Part shown: one piece after another, positions 19,921 through 30,600 of the stretch
How positions within the stretch are numbered: position 1 is the stretch's first letter
Layout of the letters: the number at the start of each line of letters is the position of its first letter
NCBI RefSeq assembly: GCF_000499845.2
Contig: NC_023750.2
Coordinates: forward strand, 30,514,369-30,578,368
DNA length: 64,000 bases
Source of the DNA: Phaseolus vulgaris
Lineage: Eukaryota > Streptophyta > Magnoliopsida > Fabales > Fabaceae
Reading direction: 5' to 3'
Made by a program: the position numbers and the translations under genes
The notes under the pieces: generated by a model
Database searches by the model: none
The model's input: only the letters and a program-made list of their open reading frames with translations
Told to the model about the DNA's origin: nothing

Positions 19921-22556
19921 TTATAAAGAAGCAGATGGGGTGGAATTGGTTGAGCCTTCGGCGGGAACGACCTTTCCATCTACTACTTCATTGTTTAATG
20001 ACACCATGCTGAGGTCAAGATCAGGGAATAGGCATGCAAATTGCTCCCGAGCGGCTTCGAATCCAGCAGTCAGAATCTGAGCAGAATTTAGCTTAAGTTC
20101 TTCAAATTGTCCTTGAAGCTCTTCAACCTGTTTCTTGAGCTCCTTGTTCTGATGCCCCTGCTCTTCAATCTGTTTTTGGAGTTGTTTGTTAGTCTCTTGA
20201 GCATGGAGAAGGTCGTCAGTAACCTTCTTGGATTCCGTTCGAGCTTGGGTCAACTCGGCAGCCATCTTCTCTTTTTCCTTGTTCGCCTCGGTGAGATCCG
20301 CCATGGCGTCATCCCTTGCTTTTTCAACTTGCCCAAGCAGCTTCTCGCGGTCGATTGACCTTTGCTCCAGTCTTTGTACCTTATCGGCATTAGCTTGAAT
20401 TTGAGCCTCCAGGTCGCTCGCCTTGGTACGTAGAGGCACGATTCTGCTTTCAAGTTCAACTTTTTCTTGGGCAAGTTCATGGACTTTGCGGCGAAGGTCA
20501 ACAGCTTCCTTGCGCGCAAGCCTAAGCTCGGTGTTTAGGGCATCCTCCACTCGGGAATGTTCCATTTCCGCGAGCGTTAGGCTGAAGGCCACCTTCTCCA
20601 CCTCAACCTTCATTGTGCTGTTCTCGGTCTTGAGGTTGTAGATATCATCCTGTAGCCGCCTGGTGGAGCTCTCCACAACTCTCGTTATGATCGATGGGAT
20701 GTCTTCTGCGATGGTTTTGAGTTTAGCAGTCAAAGGTTCCCACATCCTCGTGACCTCGAGGGAAAGATTTGCAGCTTGGAGAGGCGCCAGGGGGGCTTGT
20801 TGAGGGTTCTCTTCGCCACCTTCCTTAGCGATATTTTTAGTGGTTGCCTCTTGACGTGGCGACGCGATCGGGGACTCGGTGATTAGGATTGGAGAGATGT
20901 GAGCAACCTCGTCCCCGATTGGAGCGATTCCTGCAGCTGAAGTGTTGGAAGGAGGGCCCCCTCCTGCTGATATATGTGGTGTAGAGGCGCTCAGGGGGTC
21001 CTCCAAGAAATTTGGCTCTGGGGCCTCAGTTGCAGGTGGCGCAGTGGCCAATGGAACTGCTTGGACTGGTGGTGAAGGGGCTTGTGGTGCTGGTGATGAA
21101 GGAGGAGGAGCGGGTGTTGATGGTGGTGTTGAACCTGGAAGAGGGGGCGGGGCAGGTGGAGAAGATGGTGCCACCCTCTTCCTTTTCGTGACAAGGCCAT
21201 CCTCTGTGACCTCGTCGTCCTCTTCCTCATCCTCTTGGACAACTTGGGGGGCTTTCCGCTTTGGCCTCTTAAGGACCAGTTTCTTTCGTTGGGTGGGCGC
21301 CTTAGGCGGTGATCGCCCCTGGATGATGGCCTTCTCGACCGCCGAGTTGGGAACCGTCTGGGAGCCGGTCGCCAACCCGTGGTTGCGGGCGAGCGCCTTT
21401 AAGTCGGCGAGCATGTTCTTACCCAACATGGTGTCTGCATGAAATGAAAGTGCATAAGTTAGCTCAAAGGAGAAAGGGTTAAGTGTACAAGACAACGAGA
21501 CAGCAAAAGCAGGCATATGCAGAAAAGATAAAACCAAAGTCTTGTGTGTGTCGCACAAGACGCCCAGAAACAATATCAGAAGCAATGTCAAGACAAAGAT
21601 GTAGCGTCCTAACCTATTTGGAATTCCAACTGGTCCTCAAAGAACTCGAAGGAAATCAGGGTGGGGGTCAAGAATGTTATGTGGGCATCTGCCACCCTCT
21701 TCCAGAAGAGACAAAGGTCTCTGTCCAAAGCTCCCATGCTATCAGGACTTCTGGGCCTCCTGAAGCAGCTCTTGGACTCCTTTTTCCCCTTGTCCACCCA
21801 GTACAAGGGGAAACCGTCGAGGAGGGAAGTGTCTTTGTCATTTGCGCGAACCTGAATGAACTTCCCCTTCCAATCCTTGTACGACTGCTGGAAGATGGTG
21901 AAAATGGACCTCCCAGCAATGGCGTTCAGGCTGACCCACAGGCGATCTCCTGGGTGCTTGGCCTCGAACAAGAATAAAAACACGTCCACTGACGCGGGCA
22001 ACCCCAGGTGGGCGCACGTTATCTCGAAAGCTCGGACAAACGCCCAGCTGTTGGGGTGAAGCTGGGCGGCAACGATATTGAGCTCGGTTAAGAGTTCCCT
22101 CTCAAATCGAGTGAGAGGGAACCTGAGTTTGACCTTCTTGAAGAAAGTGGTGTAGACGAAGCAGAAGGGCCCGTCGGCGCTCACTTTATCATCGGCGCAC
22201 ACTGGCAGAGTGGCAGGGCAAGGTAGCACCATCATTCTCTCATCGTGCTCCTTGTGGAACGATTGATGGGCCTCGTCCCCATTGGTCAATCGCAGAACCG
22301 CTCCCGCGGTGTTCACCGACGACGTTTCCTTTAAGAGGGTTGAGTTAGCCCATGGGTATAACGTCTTGAAGTCTGGCAGTGGGAGGGGGGCTCCTCCAGC
22401 GTTTGGTGGAGTCGCCTGGGCCAGAGCGGTTTGAGAAGACGCAGGCCTCACAGCCTGCGAAGAGGGAGCACCACGAACTTGCGTAGAGTCGTGTGCTTGT
22501 GAAGGAGGGTTTCGCGCTGATGGAGGGGGGTTCGGGGTGATCTTCGTGCGAGTCAT
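19921..22556 (-). CDS. Antisense additional gene (aORF) of element A, two coding exons, open
   Basis: Exon 1 runs 22556-21614 and exon 2 runs 21434-19921 on the minus strand; a 179-bp intron (21613-21435) has GT at the start and AG at the end and is phase 1, so splicing restores one frame of about 818 residues. Exon 1 starts MTRTKITP, then a proline- and serine-rich stretch, then a globular domain (FERELLTELNI, LHPNSWAFVRAFEI, ASVDVFLFLFEAKHPGD, QSYKDWKGKF, FPLYWVDKG) that I assign to the Pfam family 'putative gypsy type transposon' (PF04195). Exon 2 has basic, nuclear-signal-like KRPKRKAP and TKRKRV, a long proline-rich region, a coiled coil of about 230 residues and the conserved end FACLFPDLDLSMV. 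No signal peptide or membrane segment is seen, so it is not an envelope. Its function is unknown. Confidence 0.8.
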
Positions 22557-22799
22557 GATAGCAACTGCAAACGAAGGAGGAAGAAAAAAAATAATCAGGA
22601 GGGTTACAAAGGCTGACTCGATCATGAAAGGAAGGTGAAAGACGAACGAATGTGAGTTCGTTGCGACGATCGACAAAGCCCTAAGTCACGCAGAAGGAGA
22701 AATGGAAAAACAGCCCACAGCGTATGCACCAGACAGTTACAGGATGATGCAAATCGGTGAAAATGCAAGAAAACCCAGCAGATGAAGGAAAGTAGTTAC
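22557..22799 (-). other. 5' untranslated intron of the A antisense gene
   Basis: Eight nt before the ATG the minus strand reads TTTGCAG, preceded by a long pyrimidine tract. About 235 bp further upstream it reads CGAAAG|GTAACT (intron 22799-22565). The same donor and acceptor are present in D, G and the divergent element C. Confidence 0.65.
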
Positions 22800-23155
22800 C
22801 TTTCGATGATCGGGAGAATGTTGAAGGGAGGTGGTGATCTAGAGCGTCGAGGAACGTCGAGAGCTTTCGCAGAAGGAAATGAGAGCGTATGCAAGTGTGA
22901 AGAAAGTGATGGAACAGTAGGAGCGTAAGGGGTTTAAGGGTTTTCGAAACGGTTTTGGGAAGCGCTAACGGCAGATGAAGATAGCCGTTGATGAGAGCCA
23001 CGTGTCGAACGATGCGCGAAGGGTTTGGTGGAGCGTCAGAGCAGCAGAAAGTACTATCGCTTGGAATTCTGCGCCCATGCCACGTAGACCGGTGTTAACG
23101 AAGGCTTTTTCAGTCTTTTCGCTAGACAAGTCTTCGCTTAAGACTGGGGGGCTTG
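22800..23155. other. Pre-LTR region and polypurine tract of element A
   Basis: On the plus strand this ends GACTGGGGGGCTTG directly before the 3' LTR; the G-rich run is the probable plus-strand primer. On the minus strand the same region is the likely promoter and first untranslated exon of the antisense gene. I saw no convincing antisense TATA box. Confidence 0.6.
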
Positions 23156-23947
23156 TGTACCGCCCTGCTGGTCGGGTGCGATGACGTGGCATCCTGCTAC
23201 AGTATAGGCGTGTTGACAAGGCGCCAGGTTGACAGTTGGGAAGGAAGTCGGGAGGCACGTGTAGTCGCCGATAGTTAAGTTGGCGTGTTCCGATCTCCAG
23301 CTTACCAGAATAGGCGATCGCCAGGTTGGGGACGAAGTCGCCAGATGCAGACTCAGGCGACCAGGCAGTCGGAGATCGCCAGAACAAGCACATCGCCGAA
23401 GTTAAAGGAGAAGCAGATTATGAAGGCGGCCGGCGAGACCACAGGGAAGGTGTATGAAGGCCCTACCTCGCCAGTTTCAGTAGAGATCGCACTCCTGAGT
23501 TAGCTATGCACTGGGCAGTACCATGCATAGGTAACTTAGCCAAAATGAGAGTAGAAGTAGCGCCAAGTCAGGGAGCCTCCAGATGATGGCACGTGTACAG
23601 TTGGATACGAGCCACGTGTCCAAGTTTGTAACTGCCAGGAGAGAGAAAACCACCAGGTATATAAGAGTTCCTAACAGATTTTCTAAGGTACGCACGTTCA
23701 GTTCATACACTTTACGCTTGCGAGTGACAGAGCTGTTTGTGAGAGAGATTTGCACGGTTCCAGTTCTTAGTATTTGGTGATACCGTCACTGACTTGAGCG
23801 TCGGAGTGCGATCGGCCGCAGTGGCGCCGTATCGTTTCTTTGCAGGTTCTTGAGATAGATCCAGAGGAGGAACGGAGGTGAGAAGCGGCGCGCACGTCGA
23901 TCCTTTGACGAGGCATTCTCCCGCGCTCCGGTCAACAGGCAGGATCA
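23156..23947 (+). repeat. 3' LTR of element A (792 bp)
   Basis: Same ends and length as the 5' LTR. It is followed at once by the duplicated AGAAT and the continuing pol of B. Confidence 0.95.
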
Positions 23948-24090
23948 AGAATAAATTGTCGCCCAAGTGGACGGGACCGTTCAGAATAATCGAGGCGCTC
24001 GGGAACGGCGCCTACCGCTTAGAGACATTGGAAGGAGGGGCGATTCCTCGCACTTGGAACGCCACGCACCTCAAGTTATATTACAGTTGA
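23948..24090 (+). pseudogene. gag-pol of element B, terminal part after insertion of A
   Basis: After the duplicated AGAAT the integrase tail continues (KLSPKWTGPFRI, GNGAYRLETLEGG, TWNATHLKLYYS) to the normal stop. It fits the break at 11780 and proves that A is inserted in B. Confidence 0.92.
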
Positions 24091-24150
24091 GAACTTTGTA
24101 AGTAAAGATAAACACGAAGTTACATTACAATGTCTCTGATAAAACAGTTT

Positions 24151-24205
24151 GAAGGGGGCACTCTTTTTTCCCTAAGGAGGGTTTTTAACGAGGCCACCCA
24201 ATAAA
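24151..24205 (+). other. Conserved post-pol motif, B copy
   Basis: GGGGGCACTC, T run, CCCTAAGGAGGG, T run, AACGAGGCCACCC, AATAAA. Confidence 0.7.
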
Positions 24206-24275
24206 GGGAAGTTTTCAAAAGTCTAAGTTGTTTCAGATTGCATGCCTGTTGTTTTTAGAAAGTTTTGAAGAAAGA

Positions 24276-24846
24276 CCTTGTCACTTATACGTGACTTAAG
24301 GCAAGTTAAAGATATATTGCATGCTTTCTAAAAAGTTTTAAGTCCTCATCATCTTTCGGCGATCGGAGGCACCAGTTAAAGTTTTAAGTCCTCATCGTCT
24401 TTCGGCGATCGGAGGCACCAGTTAAAGTTAAAAGTCCTCATCGTCTTTCGGCGATCGGAGGCACCAGTTAAAAGACCTCAACGCCCTCCCGCGTTCTGAG
24501 GCGAGATAAAGACCTCCTCGCCGTCGAGCGAGTGCAGGCGAGGGAGAGTGAAAAGTCCTCAGTGTTTCTGGGGGCGAGAAGATGTAACCCCTGGGGCAAT
24601 GTAGAGGCACCAGTGAAAAGTCCTCAGTGTTTCTGGGGGCGAGAAGATGTAACCCCTGGGGCAATGTAGAGGCACCAGGGAAAGTCCTCAGTGTTTCGGG
24701 GGGAGGAGATGTGACCCCTGGGGCAATGTAGAGGCACGATTAAAAGACCTTCTCGCCTATGAGCGAGTTCAGGCGAGTTAAAGACCTTCTCGCCTATGAG
24801 CGAGTTCAGGCAAGAGAAAATCCTTCTCGTCTCGAACGAGTTCAGG
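24276..24846. repeat. Stem-loop repeat array of element B
   Basis: It opens with the CCTTGTC...TTAAGG unit, then three CCTCATCGTCTTTCGGCGAT..GAGG units, a CCTCAACGC unit, CTCGCC...GGCGAG units and three units with CCCTGGGGC-type arms, ending with CCTTCTCGTCTCGAACGAG. The order of types is close to that in A, D and G. Confidence 0.75.
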
Positions 24847-25454
24847 TATGGTGTAGAGGGCGGAAGAAGTTTGGAAGGTGGCTAAGGTAGGTTCGAAGAG
24901 AGCGCCTAGCCACCCGGTCTCTTGTTCTGAAGCCCAAGGAGGTAGAGAAGGATCCGAAAGGCGCCTCTACCCCCAGATAAAAGAACAATGGCCAAGGCAG
25001 GAAGCCAGAAAGAAGCTGATATCGCCAAGTGAGTCTTTGGCGACCAGAAAAAGTTCAAACAGTGGCGAGAAAGTTAAAGTCCCGTTTTTGATGAAGCAGA
25101 TCGGGTGAAGCGATGTTTTAAGCCAGTAGTTGAGTTAAAGTTCGTTGCTTGAAGAGTGATTTTACGTTAAAGTTCATTGCATTAAGATTACAAGTTGTTA
25201 AAGTGGTTGTTATTTGAAGTTGAAGTGGTTCGAAGCAGTTAAGTATAAGATCGTGCCTACGAAATCGCTAAGTCATTTCTTTGAAGTAAATCACGCAAGG
25301 AAAGTTAAAGCAGACAAAGAGGTTACAAGAAGAAATGCAAAGGTAATTCCATTAAGTAAATATCAGTTCGGGGCACATATACAGAAAAAAGAAAAAAGTT
25401 CATTACAATTACATACAAAGAAAAAGCATAAAGGAAGTGGATGGATGAAATTGA
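24847..25454. other. Downstream region of the B antisense gene
   Basis: Non-coding, A-rich, aligned in order with 19358-19920 of A. Nothing else recognised. Confidence 0.5.
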
Positions 25455-25675
25455 TCAGTCTTCAGCGGGAACCACCTTCCCATCCACCACCTCGTTGTTA
25501 AGGGACACCATGCTGAGATCCAGATCGGGGAACAAGCAGGCGAACTGTTCCCGTGCGGCCTCGAATCCAGCAGCCAGAATTTGGGCAGAACTCAGATTAA
25601 GTTCTTCAATCTGTTTCTTGAGTTCTTCAGTTTGTTCCTTCAGCCCCTTGTTCTGCTGCTTCAGCTCTTCAGCTT
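25455..25675 (-). pseudogene. B antisense gene, C-terminal piece cut by element C
   Basis: The minus strand gives the end of exon 2: a coiled coil (KQQNKGLKEQTEELKKQ), QILAAGFEAAREQ and FACLFPDLDLSMVSLNNEV. At 25675 it stops at the LTR of C. The gene continues at 61186 after the duplicated AGCTT. Confidence 0.9.
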
Positions 25676-26483
25676 TGATCCGATCGGTCATCGGTAGTCG
25701 ATGACGTCAGATCAGAGAACCACGTGGACCACTCGCAGGGTGACACATGGACCAGGTGGCAGAGAGGTCAGGGGGACGATCGGCAAGAAAGGTGATCGGT
25801 GGTCAGTAACCAAGTGACCACCAACAGATCAGGCGGCAGAGAGGTCGGGGGACGGAGTATCCAGAATGGTGATCGTTGGTCAGTAGCCAAGTGGCCACCA
25901 ACAGACCAGTTCTCAGACTAACGCCTGAAGGCAGAACGCGAGAAACAGATAAACACTTATCAGTCATCGGGGTATTGTCATCGGGGTCTCGTGTTACACG
26001 CAGTTAAACTGGGAATGAGGTTCCCAGCGAGAGCGTTACGCATGGATCTCGCATGAGCACACCTCAGGGAATCATGCACGAGAGTGGCCTGAGGGAACTA
26101 GTAAACCAGTCAGTGGTTGATGATTCCCTCAACCCATTACGTGCATGGCATCGTGAAGGGTAAGCTGTATACGCAGGGAGCAACGTTTGGTGAGTGTGCC
26201 TAGACCAGCCACACCCGACGTTCTCCCAAGAGTATGCGATCTGCCCAGATAAGAGAAACATCCTAAGTTACTCCGCAAGGGCGTAACTTAGGCACACAAA
26301 GAGAAGCGCTAGAGCCCTTCCAGTAAGTGACACGTGTGTGGTTAGATGTGAGTTGCAGGCCTCCACGTGTCATCATCTGAGAGGGGTGCGGTCCAGACAA
26401 AAGAGCACTCCGTACCACTAAAGGTACAGACAGGCGCAGCCAAGCGCAGAGACGCGCAGACATGCACAGGCTCTCACGCTCCC
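25676..26483 (+). repeat. 5' LTR of element C, first part
   Basis: TGATCCGATCGGTCATCGG start; matches 59986-60797 with one missing base near 25711. It is cut by D after CTCCC. It contains the perfect inverted repeat CCTAAGTTAC/GTAACTTAGG (26262-26271, 26283-26292). Confidence 0.93.
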
Positions 26484-27261
26484 TGTACCGCCCTGGTGGT
26501 CGGGTGTGATGACATGGCATCCTGCTACACTGTAGGCGTGTTGACAAGGCGCCAGGTTGGCAGATGGGAAGGAAGTCGGGAGGCACGTGTAGTCGCCAGT
26601 TGTTAAGTTGGCGTGTTCCGATTTCCAGCTTACCAGAATAGGCGATCGCCAGGTTGAAGATGAAGTCGCCAGATGTAGACTCAGGCGACCAAGCAGTCGG
26701 AGATCGCCATAACAAGCACATCGCCGAAGATGAAAGAGAAGCAGATTATGAAGGCGGCCGGCGAGACCACAGGGAAGGTGTATGAAGGCCCTAACTCGCC
26801 AGTTTCAGTAGAGATCGCACTCCTAAGTTTGCTATGCACTGGGCAGTACCATGCATACGTAACTTAGCCAAAATGAGAGCAGAAGCGGCGCCAAGTCAGG
26901 GAGCCTCCAGATGATGGCACGTGTACAGTTGGATGCGAGCCACGTGTCCAAGTCTGTAACTGCCAGGAGAGAGAAAACCACCAGGTATATAAGAGTTCTT
27001 AACAGACTTTCTGAGGTACGCACGTTCAGTTCATACACTTTACGCTTGCGAGTGAGAGAGGATTTGCACGGTTCTCGTTCTCAGTTTTTGGTGATACCGT
27101 CACTGACTTGAGCGTCGGAGTGCGATCAGCCGCAGCGGCGCCGTATCGTTTCTTTGCAGGTTCTTGAGATAGATCCCGAGGAGAAACGGAGGTGATAAGC
27201 GGTGCGCACGTCGATCCTTTGACGGGGCATTCTCCAGCGCTCCGGTCAACAGGCAGGATCA
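26484..27261 (+). repeat. 5' LTR of element D (778 bp)
   Basis: TGTACCGCCCTGG to GGCAGGATCA; equal in length to 49448-50225, with eight differences by eye. Confidence 0.95.
26823..26992 (+). promoter_or_regulatory. LTR promoter of element D
   Basis: Hairpin CTAAGTTTGCTATGCA/TGCATACGTAACTTAG (three mismatches), two CACGTG cores at about 26918 and 26941, and TATATAA at 26986-26992. It would drive the open gag-pol, and any read-through would enter the inverted element G. Confidence 0.6.
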
Positions 27262-27263
27262 TC

Positions 27264-27281
27264 AGGCGCCCACCGTGGGGC
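27264..27281 (+). other. Primer-binding site, element D
   Basis: tRNA-Lys(CUU) complement, 17 of 18 bases, 2 nt after the LTR. Confidence 0.85.
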
Positions 27282-27621
27282 AGTATAAAACTTGCTCCCA
27301 TCCACAGCGTGAGTTCGTGGAAGTTTTCGAGGTTTTCTGCGCGGTTGTGTGCTGGTGCAACCGTCGTTCGCAGTTTCTTTGAGTTTCGTTCGGTGAAGTT
27401 TGCGTTTTGAACCGTTCGTTTGGCTTTCAATCGGTGGAGTGAGGTCTTTTGTTGCTTGCGCGCAATCTGTTTGGTGGAAGTTCGAGTTCTTTTGTGGTTT
27501 TCTGCGAAGGTTTTCGGTGTTCTTGAGTTCTTGCGCAATTTCTTGAGTTTTCTCCGATTGATCGCTGATTCGATCGTGGTTGAAGTGTTGTTTGCTGTAT
27601 TTCTGTGGTTCGCTGAAGTTA

Positions 27622-30600
27622 ATGAGAAAAATGAGAAGCAATCGCTCCAGTCCCGTGGCGCCTGTCGCTGTTGAAGGCGACGCCGCCATGACCATGGCGC
27701 AGATGGCAGAGATGATGCGCTCGTTGCAGGCAACTGTGGAAGCCTCGCGCGTAGAGCAGGCAAGGATACATGAGGACCTGGTCGCCTCTCGCGCCAGGAA
27801 CGAGGAGCTCAGCAAGGTAGCTGAGGAGCTGCGTCGAGCTCTTCAGGAGCAGCAGGGACGTTCTTCTGCTGAAGAGGTGGCACCGTCGACGCCACCTCGT
27901 GTGTTCCCAATGCCTTTTGTTCAGGCGATTACCGACACGCCTATTCCCACGAGCGTGGTTCCGGTTAAAGCTGTTTTTACCGGCGTGGAGGATCCAGAGG
28001 CTCATCTGACCACGTTCCACACGCAGATGATGATGTCGGGAGGGTCAGACGCCGTCTACTGCAAGATGTTCGTGAGTACGCTCCAGGGAACGGCGATGGA
28101 GTGGTTTGTGAGCCTGCCTAATGGCCACATAACGAATTTCCAACAATTCTCGAAAATCTTTGTCGAGCAGTACATTGTGAATACGGCACCGCCCAGGGTG
28201 TCCTATGACCTGTTTGATATAAGGCAGTACCATGGGGAGTCCCTCAGGGACTACCTCAATCGCTTCGGAGCGCAGATGGTCAGATCGCCGGCCAAGGATG
28301 AAGAAATGCTGGTCTATGCCTTCAAGAAGGGCGTGCAGCCAGGGCCATTCTGCGAGGCCTTGATCAGGGCTCATCCAGCGACGTTTGCTGAAGTCAGGCG
28401 ACTTGCGGTGGCCCACATCGCCGACGAGAGTGAAGTCGCCGAGAAGAGAGGCAGCGTGGCTCCCGCCAGGCCACGCGCCCAGACCAGGATCCAGCCGCAG
28501 AGGGTGCTGGAAACAGCGGCGGCGGCCAGAAAAGACCAAAGGACTCGCTATCCTTACGATAGGAGAAATAAGGGAAGAAGCCAAGCACGCCAACAACCAG
28601 CACGCCGGGAATACAATCGCCCGCCTAAGCACAAATTCGTCATGGGACTAGCGGACCTGATCGCTATCCCTAACATATCTGCTCGGTTGAAGGCGCCCGA
28701 GAAGGTGGGAGACAAGGTGCTGGGGTCAAAGTCCGACGCCTGGTGCGAGTTCCACCAGTGTTTTGGCCACAACCTGGACTCGTGTTTGTCTTTAGGATAC
28801 CAGCTCGACGATCTGGTTAAGAGCAGGTTCCTAAATGACTATCTGCTGGACAGGAGGACGGGGGGAGCATCGAGTTCCCAGCCAGCAGGTGGAGAAGCCC
28901 AGCAACACAAGATGCCAATCCACGGGGAGATCCACACCATTGCAGGGGGTTTCTCAGGTGGTGGATGCACCGCATCGCAGAGGAAAAAGTACGCGCGATC
29001 GTTGATGGCAGTGGACATGTTTGAAGATCACTCGCCAGAAGTGGACATCACGTTCACAAAGCAGGATCTTCGGGACGTTGTGCCTCATGACAACGATCCC
29101 ATAGTTATATCGTTGATCACGGCGGGAAGGAAGGTCCACAGAGTTCTGGTGGACCAAGGAAGCTCGGCAGACGTGATGTTCTGGCCGACTTTCACGCAGC
29201 TGGAATTGCCCCTTGACCAGCTAAGGCCCTATGGAGGGTGCTTATACGGGTTCGCTGGCGACCAGGTGGAGGTCAGGGGGTACATCGAGCTGAGAACCAC
29301 GTTTACAGATGAGGCTGGGTCGAGGACGGAGAAAATCAAGTACCTCATCGTAAACGCCCCCTCAGCGTATAACATCCTGTTAGGAAGGCCCACGCTTAAC
29401 AGGATAGGTGCCATTCCGTCGACTCGGCACATGAAGGTGAAGTTGCCGTCCATGGAAGGGGTGGTGATCACGATTAAGTCTGATCAGAAAGAAGCGAAAA
29501 GGTGCTACGAGAATAGCCTGAAAAACAAAAGATCAGTGAGCTATGTAACAACCACCCCACCTCCCGGTCTGAAGCCCAGACCGCCGGTAACAGAGGAGGC
29601 CGCCGCGAGGGATGTAGAGATGGTAGACGCTGAGCTGGGGGAGAGAAATGCTGGCCTGGAGGAGGAAGAGGCGCGGAATCGCCCCGAGGAAGCGAGAGAA
29701 CTGGGAATCGCCAAGGCGGTGATCGCCAGAGAATCCAGGCCCAAACCCGTCGAGCAGTGGCTCGAGAAGGAGATCGGAGGGAAAGTTTTCAAGCTCGGAA
29801 GATCTCTGGAGGTCGATCTCCAGGACCATATCGCCAAGGTGATTGAGCGGCATCTGGACGCGTTTGCTTGGTCCGCTTCGGACATGCCCGGGATCGATCC
29901 CGACTTCTTGTGCCATCATCTGGCGATGGACAACATGGTGAGACCGGTGCGACAAAGGAGAAGAAAATTCAATGAAGAGAGGAGACAGGCGATCAGGGAC
30001 GAAACACAGAAACTCCTCGCTGCAGGCCACATCAGGGAAGTCCAGTACCCTGAATGGTTGGCAAATGTCGTACTGGTGAAGAAGAGTAACGGGAAATGGC
30101 GCATGTGCGTCGATTTCACCGATCTGAATAAAGCTTGCCCAAAGGATTCGTATCCTTTACCAAGCATTGATGCCCTGGTTGATAGTGCTGCAGGGTGCAA
30201 GCTGCTGAGTTTCCTGGATGCCTTCTCGGGCTATAATCAGATCAAGATACATCCCATGGATGAAGAAAAGACAGCCTTCATGACGGAGAGGTCGTGCTAC
30301 TGCTATAAGGTGATGCCGTTTGGGCTGAAGAACGCGGGGGCCACGTACCAGAGGTTGATGGATCGAGTACTTGCACCGATGCTGGGAAGGAACGTGCAAG
30401 CTTACGTCGATGACATGGTCGTGACCTCGCAGGAGAAGAGCAAGCACGTTGCAGACTTGGAAGAATTGTTCACGACGATTGCCAAGTTCAAGTTAAAGCT
30501 CAACCCGGAGAAATGCATTTTCGGCGTGGAGGCTGGAAAGTTTTTGGGTTTTCTCTTGACTGAAAGAGGAATAGAAGCTAACCCGGACAAGTGTGCCGCC

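Larger units (their letters stand above)
11781..23947 (+). mobile_element. Element A: structurally complete Tat retrotransposon, 12,167 bp, TSD AGAAT
   Basis: A has two 792-bp LTRs, primer site, gag-pol, post-pol motif, stem-loop array, antisense gene and polypurine tract. It is flanked by the 5-bp duplication AGAAT (11776-11780 and 23948-23952) and interrupts the pol of B. By eye the two LTRs differ at only two positions (AAATCGG/AAGTCGG near 11870, and GCAGCGGC/GCAGTGGC near 12446), so A is the youngest insertion in the window. Its gag-pol is nevertheless broken, so it was probably mobilised in trans or broke just after insertion. Confidence 0.95.

Noticed and set aside
20940..21442. Plus-strand glycine-rich frame over the antisense gene
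   Set aside because: It is the complement of the proline-rich stretch of the antisense protein, not an independent gene.
19921..22556. Antisense gene as a captured host gene
   Set aside because: The same gene is at the same place in every element of two families, so it belongs to the retrotransposon lineage.
27580..27621. Upstream TTG start for the D gag-pol
   Set aside because: It is leader sequence; the ATG at 27622 is shared with B (6479) and the family start MRKMRSN.
30003..30260. Transduced host exon within pol
   Set aside because: The sequence is the ordinary reverse transcriptase core found in all copies.
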